From contig DATD01000020.1 of assembly GCA_002504525.1 (NCBI GenBank), positions 3,699 to 18,026 on the forward strand: 14,328 nucleotides of DNA, read 5' to 3'. Origin of the DNA: Methanomassiliicoccus sp. UBA345. GTDB taxonomy: Archaea > Thermoplasmatota > Thermoplasmata > Methanomassiliicoccales > Methanomassiliicoccaceae. Under the pieces are notes generated by a model that ran no database searches, had not been told where the DNA came from, and worked only from the letters and a program-made list of their open reading frames with translations. The position numbers and the translations under genes were made by a program. Within the stretch, counting starts at the first letter, position 1; the number at the start of each line of letters is the position of its first letter. Shown one piece after another: positions 6,519 to 12,304 of the stretch.

Positions 6519-6983
6519 CTAGCCGAGCCTCTCCTTGATCAGGTCCAGTTCGGCGTGGGGATTGACGTTCAGGCTGTCGATCAGGATGTCGACCTCCACG
6601 TTGTTTATGCTGGGTATCTTGAGTATGCGGGTCTGTATGAGCTCGTAGAGGGAGTCGACGCTGGTGGTGTAGATCGTGCACAGCAGGCTGTGGTCACCGA
6701 AGACCCTCATCACCGACTCGATCTCGGGGTTCTTCTTCAGCTCTTCGATGACGCTGTTGACCGCCGTCCCCGTCACCTGGATGGCGACCAACGCCTTCAT
6801 TAGACCAAGCTTTGAAGGGTTGACGCTGAGCGAATAGCCGGATATGTACCCCTCAGCCTCCATCCGGGTAAGGCGCCTGGACACCGTGGCCTTGGAGATG
6901 TTCAGCTCTTCGGCTATATTGCCTAGGCTGTCCCGGGAGTTGGCCTTGAGACATTCGAGGATGGCGATATCGGTCAGGTCCAT
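6519..6983 (-). CDS. Lrp/AsnC-family transcriptional regulator
   Basis: DNA-binding regulator of 154 residues, the usual length for the family. The N-terminal winged helix-turn-helix is clear at about 3-50 (MDLTDIAILECLKANSRDSL, then IAEELNISKATVSRRLTRMEAEGYI). It is followed by a RAM ligand/oligomerisation domain with alternating strands (LVAIQV, VMRVFGDHSLLCTIY, VDILIDSLNV). The ATG at 6983 has an AAGGT ribosome site 5 nt upstream. It is the only transcription factor in the window and lies between the McrA-modification genes and the methyl-transfer genes, which makes it a candidate controller of them; no target is shown by the sequence. Its promoter holds a 32 bp inverted repeat, consistent with autoregulation. 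It is the only complete gene here ending in TAG. Confidence 0.9.
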   Translation of the reverse strand: MDLTDIAILECLKANSRDSLGNIAEELNISKATVSRRLTRMEAEGYISGYSLSVNPSKLGLMKALVAIQVTGTAVNSVIEELKKNPEIESVMRVFGDHSLLCTIYTTSVDSLYELIQTRILKIPSINNVEVDILIDSLNVNPHAELDLIKERLG

Positions 6984-7031
6984 GCGCTACCTTCGCAACA
7001 ATGTTCCAATAATGAGTGTTTTTGCTCATAC

Positions 7032-7063
7032 AATTGGTACATTGTTTCGTACAAATACCAATT
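7032..7063. promoter_or_regulatory. Large inverted repeat in the Lrp gene promoter
   Basis: AATTGGTA (7032-7039) and TACCAATT (7056-7063) form perfect 8 bp arms separated by 16 bp. The minus-strand ATAAATT at about 7061-7067 could be the TATA box of the Lrp gene, so the repeat would cover the core promoter. Lrp proteins often autorepress from such sites; binding here is inference. A smaller repeat, ATGAG/CTCAT, lies at 7012-7029. Confidence 0.6.
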
Positions 7064-7071
7064 TATGTATT

Positions 7072-7080
7072 AATCGTTGT
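7072..7080. promoter_or_regulatory. Half-conserved AATCGTTGT element upstream of the Lrp gene
   Basis: AATCGTTGT matches the core of the element at 11099-11110 and, on the other strand, 13094-13105. Over 12 bp, ATTAATCGTTGT shares 10 positions with AACAATCGTTGT. It lies just upstream of the possible TATA box of the Lrp gene. Confidence 0.35.
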
Positions 7081-7132
7081 CGAACTAGGTGCGTTTCAAA
7101 ACAATGAGCGGCATGCTATCATGAGGCCGTTC

Positions 7133-7139
7133 AAAAAAA
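7133..7139 (-). terminator. Oligo-T terminator after the RamA-like gene
   Basis: On the minus strand the gene is followed by a pyrimidine-rich stretch ending in CTCTTTTTTTG, seven Ts at 25-31 nt past the stop codon. T tracts are the usual archaeal termination signal. No stable hairpin precedes it. Confidence 0.65.
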
Positions 7140-7163
7140 GAGAGAAAGGGAAGGTGTTTGAGC

Positions 7164-8804
7164 TTAGCCGCGCTGAGTGACCTTCAGGTCGCCGAACCGG
7201 TACACTTTCTCAGGGCACACCGACTCGCAGTTCTTGCACGCCGTGCCAAGGCAGTGCTCGGTGGCAATCCTGACCGAGAACCCGTGAGGCCCGCCTTCCA
7301 TGACCTGCAGCGCGCGCTCCGGGCATTCGTCGGCGCACTTCCCGCACCCGATACAGCCCTCGAAGCTGCCCGTCAGATACACGCCGACATTGTCCAGGAC
7401 CTTGAGCCCATTGTCCCCAATGACCGGGATGTCGGATGTCACGATGCGCCTGATGTTCTTCGGACGGACGATTGTGGGAAGCGGCTTAAGCCCGCTGCCC
7501 TTGAGCACCTCGTTGTACATCTCCTCGGGCATGCCCTCCTCCCAGTATGCGATCTCGTTGACGTACATGTCCTCGAAGATCTTGCTGGTGGCGAACATTA
7601 TGTGCTTCGAAGCGATCGAATCGGCGACCTTCTGCATCTCGTCGAGGGCGGCGTCGTCCCTTACCAGGTCGTATGCCATCATCAACGAGGTGTTGCCGAC
7701 CTGGACAGTGGTATCGATGATGCGGGGCACCATGCCCACGGTCTGCGCCTTGATCGGATCGACGTACGTTCCGGATGCTCCGGCGAGGTACATGGTCTTG
7801 ACATCGGCGTCATCGATCCCGACCTCCTCGATCAGCGTGCGGTGACCGGCCCTGATGGCGCCCATGGCCTTCCCGGCCTCTCCGAGATCCACCTCCGAGA
7901 AGGTGATTCCGTCCTGGAGGTGCAGAAGATGGTCGGGCGTCCTGATGCCCGGCAGCGAGATCAGGCCAGACTCCAGACCGACGGCGACTGCGGCCACCAC
8001 CCCGGTTCCGGTGATGCCTCGGGCCCGGATGTCGCTCAGCCGCTTGGAGTTGCCGGTGGCGGGATCGGTCAGGCTGCCGACCACTGGATGGAGGTTTGTG
8101 TCCAGAATGATGTTGTTCCACCCGCCGTTCTCTCCGATGCGGAGGTCGGAAATGGCGAACGGCGCCGCCAGCATGCCATGATCGATAGCCTGCCCCTCCA
8201 TGGCCGGCCCCGCGGCCGCGGAGCCGCTGTACAGCTCGCCATCGTGGAACAGGCCCATCTCGGCGTTGGTGCCGTAGTCGGTGACCATGCAGGTCTCCTT
8301 CTTGCCCAGGAGCCCGGACTTCATGATCATCGCCAGCGCATCGGCCCCGATCTCGTGGCGAATGGCAGGCGGAATCACGACCTCGACCTCCGACCTGACC
8401 GATGGCAGGCCAAGATCGCCGGCCGTGGTGACGTGACCGCGGCGTTCCGGGATCTTGACGTTGAGGCGTTTCAGCATCGACTGTCCGGCGAAGGCCAGGT
8501 CGCGGATCTCTATGTTCTCGAACATGGAGACCTGGGCAGGGTTGCCGCATACCGCTATGCGTTCCACCTCTCTGGGGTTCACACCATGCAGCTCGATGAG
8601 ACGGCTTACGGTCTCCATCAATATGCTATGGCCCACCTCCGAACCGTTCTCCATCCAGAAGTGAAGATGGTCCATGATGTTAGCTCCCGGGAGAGGGTGC
8701 CTCATGGTTATGGCGGTCGAGACGATCTTTCCGTTCTTGGACAGGTCCACGAGATGGGTCCTGTAACCACTTGTTCCGACATCCAGTGCAACGCCGTAGG
8801 CCAT
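7164..8804 (-). CDS. ramA: RamA-type corrinoid protein reductive activase (ASKHA fold plus two Fe-S motifs)
   Basis: ATP-dependent activator that reduces inactive Co(II) corrinoid proteins to Co(I) in methylamine and related methyltransfer pathways. The 546-residue product starts MAYGVALDVGTSGYRTHLVDL, an ASKHA phosphate-loop region. Further family segments are VTDYGTNAEMGLF, SGSAAAGPAMEGQAIDHG, ITGTGVVAAVAVGLESGLI and MYLAGASGTYVDP. The C-terminus has two cysteine clusters, CIGCGKCADECP (484-495) and CLGTACKNCESVCP (518-531), as expected for a ferredoxin-like domain; the second has C-x4-C spacing where C-x2-C is typical. The length suits RamA. The start at 8804 matches the family N-terminus; ATG 8819 and TTG 8822 are possible, and a TATA box near 8839 allows any of them. 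It is divergent from the UroD-like gene at 8934. Confidence 0.92.
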   Translation of the reverse strand: MAYGVALDVGTSGYRTHLVDLSKNGKIVSTAITMRHPLPGANIMDHLHFWMENGSEVGHSILMETVSRLIELHGVNPREVERIAVCGNPAQVSMFENIEIRDLAFAGQSMLKRLNVKIPERRGHVTTAGDLGLPSVRSEVEVVIPPAIRHEIGADALAMIMKSGLLGKKETCMVTDYGTNAEMGLFHDGELYSGSAAAGPAMEGQAIDHGMLAAPFAISDLRIGENGGWNNIILDTNLHPVVGSLTDPATGNSKRLSDIRARGITGTGVVAAVAVGLESGLISLPGIRTPDHLLHLQDGITFSEVDLGEAGKAMGAIRAGHRTLIEEVGIDDADVKTMYLAGASGTYVDPIKAQTVGMVPRIIDTTVQVGNTSLMMAYDLVRDDAALDEMQKVADSIASKHIMFATSKIFEDMYVNEIAYWEEGMPEEMYNEVLKGSGLKPLPTIVRPKNIRRIVTSDIPVIGDNGLKVLDNVGVYLTGSFEGCIGCGKCADECPERALQVMEGGPHGFSVRIATEHCLGTACKNCESVCPEKVYRFGDLKVTQRG

Positions 8805-8835
8805 AGATCTCGCCGCCATCAAATTAAGAACGAGC

Positions 8836-8842
8836 TATAAAA
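8836..8842 (-). promoter_or_regulatory. TATA box of the RamA-like gene
   Basis: The minus strand reads CTTTTTATAGCTC here. A start site about 25 bp downstream falls near 8813, giving a very short leader before ATG 8804. Confidence 0.6.
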
Positions 8843-8863
8843 AGAATGACACGAACAGACCCA

Positions 8864-8875
8864 GGTCACGTGACC
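8864..8875. promoter_or_regulatory. Perfect palindrome GGTCACGTGACC in the divergent control region
   Basis: A 12 bp perfect palindrome lies about 22 bp upstream of the RamA-gene TATA box and about 60 bp upstream of the UroD-like gene. It could be an operator for one or both genes. The sequence does not tell which protein would bind it. Confidence 0.5.
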
Positions 8876-8899
8876 GATGGAACGCATCCGATAATGAGC

Positions 8900-8913
8900 A
8901 CATAGAACTATGT
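8900..8913. promoter_or_regulatory. Inverted repeat ACATAG-AA-CTATGT before the UroD-like gene
   Basis: Perfect 6 bp arms around a 2 bp centre end 20 bp before the ATG at 8934. The outer GC and GTGC bases add partial symmetry. The repeat sits where the core promoter of a leaderless mRNA would be, so bound protein could block transcription. A TATA-like CATATATT at 8920-8927 is too close to the ATG to serve a start upstream of it. Confidence 0.45.
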
Positions 8914-8933
8914 CGTGCACCATATATTGACGC

Positions 8934-9968
8934 ATGAATCCCAGGGAGAGGTTCCTCGCCGCGCTCGATCTTGCCGATGTCGACCGTCCGCCAGCGTTCT
9001 ACCAGCATCTCGGAGGCGCAAGATGGGTCCTGCAGCATTCCGGCACCACGATGCGTGAGGGCTTCGGCAGTGCTGAGGCGTTCGTCCGCATCTGCCTGAG
9101 CTCACGGTCGGTGTTCGGCTACGACAACGTCATGGCAGGATGGGGCGATTTGCTGGTCGAGGCCCACGCCCACGGCACCGAATGGAAGTTCCCCGAACGC
9201 GACTTCTATCCCCGGGTGGCGCGTTTCGCGGTGCTCGAGCCATCCGACGTCGACCGGCTGGAGCCCGTGGACCCCATGGACGATGAGCATTGGTCGGTGC
9301 CGCTGCGCGCCGCCTCGCTGCTTGGAGAGCGGCTTGGCGGCGAGGCCGCGGTGGTGGGGGGCATCATCTCCCCGTTCTTCATGGCCGCCCAGATGAGGGG
9401 GTTCGAGAACTTGTTGATGGACGCCTTCACCGACCGCAGCATGGTGGAGAGGATGATCGAGGTGGCCCTTCGATCGTCCATGATGTTCGCCGACCACGCG
9501 GTCGAGGCGGGCATGGAGGCGGTGTTCATCGACGACAGCACCGCCACAGGGCAGCTCGTGTCGCCCGAGATGGCCGCCGACCTCGATATCGCGAACCTTC
9601 GGCCGCTCATATCGCGGATGCGCGACAACGGCATCAGGACGATAGTGCACAACGATGCCATGACGCCCTACCTCGATCTGCAGGCATCCGCATCACCGAC
9701 CTGTCTGCACTTCTGCAACAGCTATGTTGATGTTGCCGCAACCGTCGAGGGGATGCGCGGCAGGATGTGCCTCATGCCCGGCATCGACCATCAAGAGCTG
9801 ATGTTCCGCAAGACGCCGGAAGAGATCGAGGCTGCCGTCTGGTCGGTGTCTGACATCTACGGTGATGCCCCGGGCCTGATCATCGCCCCGGGCTGCGAGC
9901 TGCCGTTCAAGACCCCGATGGAGAACATAACGCGGCTGCGAGAGGCATGCGAACGCTTGCGCAGATGA
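8934..9968 (+). CDS. Uroporphyrinogen decarboxylase-fold protein, divergent MtaA/CmuA-like methyltransferase homologue
   Basis: UroD-fold protein of 344 residues opening MNPRERFLAALDLADVDRPP, the same start pattern as methylcobamide:CoM methyltransferases. Fold markers include VVGGIISPFFMAAQMRGFENLL (about 140-161), FIDDSTATGQLVSPEM and the C-terminal APGCELPFKTPMENI. In MtaA/MtbA enzymes zinc is held by His-x-Cys and a distal Cys. Here H239 is followed by N-D (HND), so the middle cysteine is replaced by D241, while the distal C321 remains. An HFC at 259-261 lies nearby. This argues for altered metal binding or a different reaction. Possible roles are a methyl donor-side (MT1-like) enzyme, a demethylase, or an unrelated UroD-like activity. 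It is transcribed away from ramA across a short palindrome-rich gap. No ribosome site precedes the ATG, suggesting leaderless translation. Confidence 0.8.
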   Translation: MNPRERFLAALDLADVDRPPAFYQHLGGARWVLQHSGTTMREGFGSAEAFVRICLSSRSVFGYDNVMAGWGDLLVEAHAHGTEWKFPERDFYPRVARFAVLEPSDVDRLEPVDPMDDEHWSVPLRAASLLGERLGGEAAVVGGIISPFFMAAQMRGFENLLMDAFTDRSMVERMIEVALRSSMMFADHAVEAGMEAVFIDDSTATGQLVSPEMAADLDIANLRPLISRMRDNGIRTIVHNDAMTPYLDLQASASPTCLHFCNSYVDVAATVEGMRGRMCLMPGIDHQELMFRKTPEEIEAAVWSVSDIYGDAPGLIIAPGCELPFKTPMENITRLREACERLRR

Positions 9969-9978
9969 GGAATAGATA

Positions 9979-10025
9979 AAAAGGAAGGGATTTAAAGGGT
10001 TTTCAGGGGAACCGCTGAGCGGTTC
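9979..10025 (-). terminator. Hairpin and T-rich terminator after the MtaA/MtbA-type gene
   Basis: GAACCGC-TGA-GCGGTTC (10009-10025) is a perfect 7 bp stem that overlaps the stop codon of the minus-strand gene. On the minus strand it is followed by a T-rich stretch that includes CCTTTTTATC near 9978-9986. The gap between the two convergent genes holds nothing else. Confidence 0.6.
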
Positions 10026-11022
10026 ACTCCTTGACCGCGTTGACCATCGCTTCGATGTTCGCCTTGGGAACACGAGCGGCGAGGCCGCAACCGGGGGCGA
10101 CGACGTTGAAGCCGGCCGCCTTGATCTCAAGGGCGTGCTCGCGGCACTCATCGGCGGTTCCCTGGAGCAGCGGGCGGACGACACCCATGTTGCCGACGAG
10201 GGCAACACGGCCGGCGACAAGCTCGACGGCCTTGGCGGGGTTGACCTTCTCCTCGATGGAGAGGGCGTCGGCGCCGGTGGCGATCATGTGGTCCAGGAGG
10301 ATGGTGGTGTCACCGCAGATGTGCAGGATCTTAACAGCGCCCTCGGCGCCTTCCCACGCGATCTTGGTGTAGGGCAGGGCGAACTCGTCGAACATCTCAC
10401 CGGACAGCATGTCGGTGGAAGCGGAGGGGTCGCTCATGGCGATGACATCGGCGCCGGCGGCGACCAGGGCCTGGAGGTACTTCTTCTCCATCTCAGCGGC
10501 CACCTTGATGAACTTGTGGACAGTCTCGGGGTCGGTGATCATCATCAGAAGCAGGTTCTCGGTGCCGACCAGGTGACCAGCGATGGTCAGAGGTCCGGTG
10601 GTGCCGACCACGATGGGGAGCTCGTTGCCATACTGCTGCTTCAGCATCTTGGTGGCCTCGATGACGGTCTTTACCCTGCCCTTCTCGAGGAAGTCGGCGG
10701 GGAACGAGGGGGTGTCCTCGGCGTTGTACAGGTGCTTCTTCACCATGGGGGTGCGGTCAACCTTGCCCAGATCGACGGTGCAACCGAAAGCCTCGGCCTC
10801 GACGGTCAGGCAGAATGGGATACGGGCGTTCTCGAACCCGAACACCTTGGCGCCGGCAGCTCCCAGCATGGCCATCTGCTTGGCGTCGGTGTGGGCCTCG
10901 GGCCAGAAGGCTCCGACTGCTTCCATCTGATCCACGGTTACAGACTGGGTGACGCATCCAACTGCGGGCCTGTCCAATTTCTGGCGCTTAAGTGCTGCGA
11001 TGAACCTTTCCTTTGGGGTCAT
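10024..11022 (-). CDS. Methylcobamide:coenzyme M methyltransferase, MtaA/MtbA type
   Basis: Transfers the methyl group from a methylated corrinoid protein to coenzyme M, giving the substrate of MCR. The 332-residue protein begins MTPKERFIAALKRQKLDRPA, followed by QSVTVDQMEAVGAFWPEAHTDA (about 26-47). The zinc ligands are intact: ILHICGDTT with H234 and C236, and VVAPGCGLAARVP with C312. Length is typical. The frame stays open to a TTG at 11043, but ATG 11022 is chosen because it begins at the conserved TPKERF and has AGGAGAG about 8 nt upstream. I cannot separate MtaA (methanol) from MtbA (methylamines) by eye. It is convergent with the UroD-like gene and has its own promoter with repeated palindromes. 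Confidence 0.93.
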   Translation of the reverse strand: MTPKERFIAALKRQKLDRPAVGCVTQSVTVDQMEAVGAFWPEAHTDAKQMAMLGAAGAKVFGFENARIPFCLTVEAEAFGCTVDLGKVDRTPMVKKHLYNAEDTPSFPADFLEKGRVKTVIEATKMLKQQYGNELPIVVGTTGPLTIAGHLVGTENLLLMMITDPETVHKFIKVAAEMEKKYLQALVAAGADVIAMSDPSASTDMLSGEMFDEFALPYTKIAWEGAEGAVKILHICGDTTILLDHMIATGADALSIEEKVNPAKAVELVAGRVALVGNMGVVRPLLQGTADECREHALEIKAAGFNVVAPGCGLAARVPKANIEAMVNAVKE

Positions 11023-11069
11023 AGAAATTACTCTCCTGTCCAAACGATTTAGTTGGCAATTGGAATAAC

Positions 11070-11076
11070 TATATAA
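11070..11076 (-). promoter_or_regulatory. TATA box of the MtaA/MtbA-type gene
   Basis: The minus strand reads AATTATATAG here. Transcription about 25 bp downstream (near 11046) would leave a leader of about 24 nt that contains the AGGAGAG ribosome site. Confidence 0.7.
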
Positions 11077-11098
11077 TTAGTTTTCGTCCGCTGGTATG

Positions 11099-11111
11099 AA
11101 CAATCGTTGTG
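11099..11111. promoter_or_regulatory. AACAA-N3-TTGTT element, copy 1, upstream of the MtaA/MtbA-type gene
   Basis: AACAA-TCG-TTGTG has one mismatch from a perfect 5 bp-arm inverted repeat and begins 22 bp upstream of the TATA box. Its first 12 bases are identical to the minus strand at 13094-13105 upstream of the corrinoid-protein gene. Confidence 0.6.
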
Positions 11112-11123
11112 CCTCGGACCCTC

Positions 11124-11140
11124 TGGCTATGGCCATACCA
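11124..11140. promoter_or_regulatory. Palindrome between the two AACAA-N3-TTGTT copies
   Basis: TATGGCCATA (11128-11137) is a perfect 10 bp palindrome inside an imperfect 17 bp one running from TGG to CCA. It lies midway between the two flanking repeated elements. Its function is unknown. Confidence 0.35.
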
Positions 11141-11162
11141 TTGGCCTAGAGATGGGCAGAGT

Positions 11163-11177
11163 TAACAATCCTTGTTA
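11163..11177. promoter_or_regulatory. AACAA-N3-TTGTT element, copy 2 (perfect), upstream of the MtaA/MtbA-type gene
   Basis: TAACAA-TCC-TTGTTA is a perfect inverted repeat with 6 bp arms. Its centre is 65 bp, about six helical turns, from the centre of copy 1, which would put bound dimers on the same DNA face. Confidence 0.6.
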
Positions 11178-11268
11178 GAGATGGCATTAGGTACCTTAGG
11201 CGGCGTATGACAAACCGTGATCTATGCGGCCGGCGAAGGGCGAGAATGCGTTTGAACGACCTCCGGCC

Positions 11269-12195
11269 TCACGGCTCCGGCGGTCGGCCCGGCCGAAGGG
11301 CGATGTCCCTCCACGGATCGTCCTTCGCCCTGCTCAGCACGTTCCGTATCGTGAAGCTCCTCGGACTCAGCTCGGGGTCGTCCAGCTCCTCCCACCGCAG
11401 CGGCGTCGCCACCGGAGCGCCGTCCCGGGGCCTCACTGCGTATGGTGCGACCCCCGTCTGGGCGTATGCATTGCGGAACACGTCCACCAGCAGGCGGCCC
11501 TCCCTCTCCTCGATGGACCGCTCCGCGGTGAGCCGATCGTCCGCCTGGATCATCTCTTCTACCACCCGAAGGGCGTACGACCGGACCGCTTCGAAACTGG
11601 CGGTTCGGTCGAGAGGCACGACGACATGAAGCCCTTTCGATCCAGTGGTCATGACGTAACTGCTCAGACCGTCTTCGGCAAGTATCCTCCGGGCGAACAG
11701 CGCCGTCTCCTTGACCAGTTCGAAGTCGCTCCGGCCGGGATCGAGGTCCAGGATCATGCGGTCCGGCCGCTCCGGCTCGTCCACCCGGCTCAGCCATACA
11801 TGCGGAGTGATGCATGCCAGATTTGCCAGATAGACCAGGTCGGCTGCTTTCTCGCAAACGATGTGGTCGACGAAGCCGCCCTGCTTTGCCATCCTGGCCC
11901 TCCGCAGCCAGGGCGGCGAGCGGCGGGGGGCGTTCTTTTGGAAGAATCCCGCTGAATCGATCCCTCGAGGATATCGAACCATCGTCACCGGACGTTCCAG
12001 GATGTGGGGGAGCATGAACGGGGCGATGCGGCGGTAGTAGTCCACGAGGTCGGCCTTGGTGTATCCGTCCCTTGGGAATAGTACGCGGTCCGGGTTCGTG
12101 ATCGCCACTTCGATGGTATCGACTGTCACCTCAGACCTGAGGTCTGAACGACAGACCTCGATTTCTTTCTGAGCAAGCATCGAGCGCCGGGCCAT
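11269..12195 (-). CDS. ligD: LigD-type NHEJ polymerase/primase domain protein (stand-alone)
   Basis: Archaeo-eukaryotic primase-fold polymerase used in bacterial-type non-homologous end joining, where it fills gaps with ribo- or deoxynucleotides. The 308-residue product carries ITNPDRVLFPRDGYTKADLVDYYRRIAP (about 32-59), VRYPRGIDSAGFFQKNAP, the metal-binding DLDPG with D150 and D152, TTGSKGLHVVVPL (183-195) and the third acidic residue D238 in LLVDVFRN. It ends soon after the polymerase domain, with no ligase or nuclease domain, and no Ku or ligase gene is visible nearby. The start is uncertain: ATG 12195 fits a TATA box about 30 bp upstream, but GTG 12234, ATG 12180 and a GTG near 12128 are possible; family members usually begin about 10 residues before the TNPDRVLF block. 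Confidence 0.88.
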   Translation of the reverse strand: MARRSMLAQKEIEVCRSDLRSEVTVDTIEVAITNPDRVLFPRDGYTKADLVDYYRRIAPFMLPHILERPVTMVRYPRGIDSAGFFQKNAPRRSPPWLRRARMAKQGGFVDHIVCEKAADLVYLANLACITPHVWLSRVDEPERPDRMILDLDPGRSDFELVKETALFARRILAEDGLSSYVMTTGSKGLHVVVPLDRTASFEAVRSYALRVVEEMIQADDRLTAERSIEEREGRLLVDVFRNAYAQTGVAPYAVRPRDGAPVATPLRWEELDDPELSPRSFTIRNVLSRAKDDPWRDIALRPGRPPEP

Positions 12196-12220
12196 GAGAA
12201 TGTGATGCGCACTGATGCAA

Positions 12221-12230
12221 TCTATAGATA
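12221..12230 (-). promoter_or_regulatory. TATA-like box of the LigD-polymerase gene
   Basis: TATCTATAGA on the minus strand is centred about 30 bp from ATG 12195 and supports leaderless transcription from that start. The overlapping ATCTATAGAT is self-complementary. Confidence 0.45.
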
Positions 12231-12250
12231 TCACGTATCACAACGGACGG

Positions 12251-12285
12251 TATAATAAAAAGGAAAGGAGGGACCAGGTCCCTCC
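12251..12285 (-). terminator. Terminator of the corrinoid-protein gene
   Basis: GGAGGGACC and GGTCCCTCC (12267-12285) are perfect 9 bp arms with one central base, so a slightly shorter stem would form. On the minus strand TTTCCTTTTTATTATA follows directly. It lies 20 nt past the stop codon and is the most convincing intrinsic-type terminator in the window. Confidence 0.8.
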
Positions 12286-12304
12286 ATGGTTTGCATTATT
12301 GCGT

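Noticed and set aside
6519..6521. TAG stop of the Lrp gene as a pyrrolysine read-through codon
   Set aside because: The product already has full family length, and the frame beyond is only antisense to the convergent gene. No in-frame TAG was seen in the methyl-transfer genes, so there is no evidence of pyrrolysine in this window.
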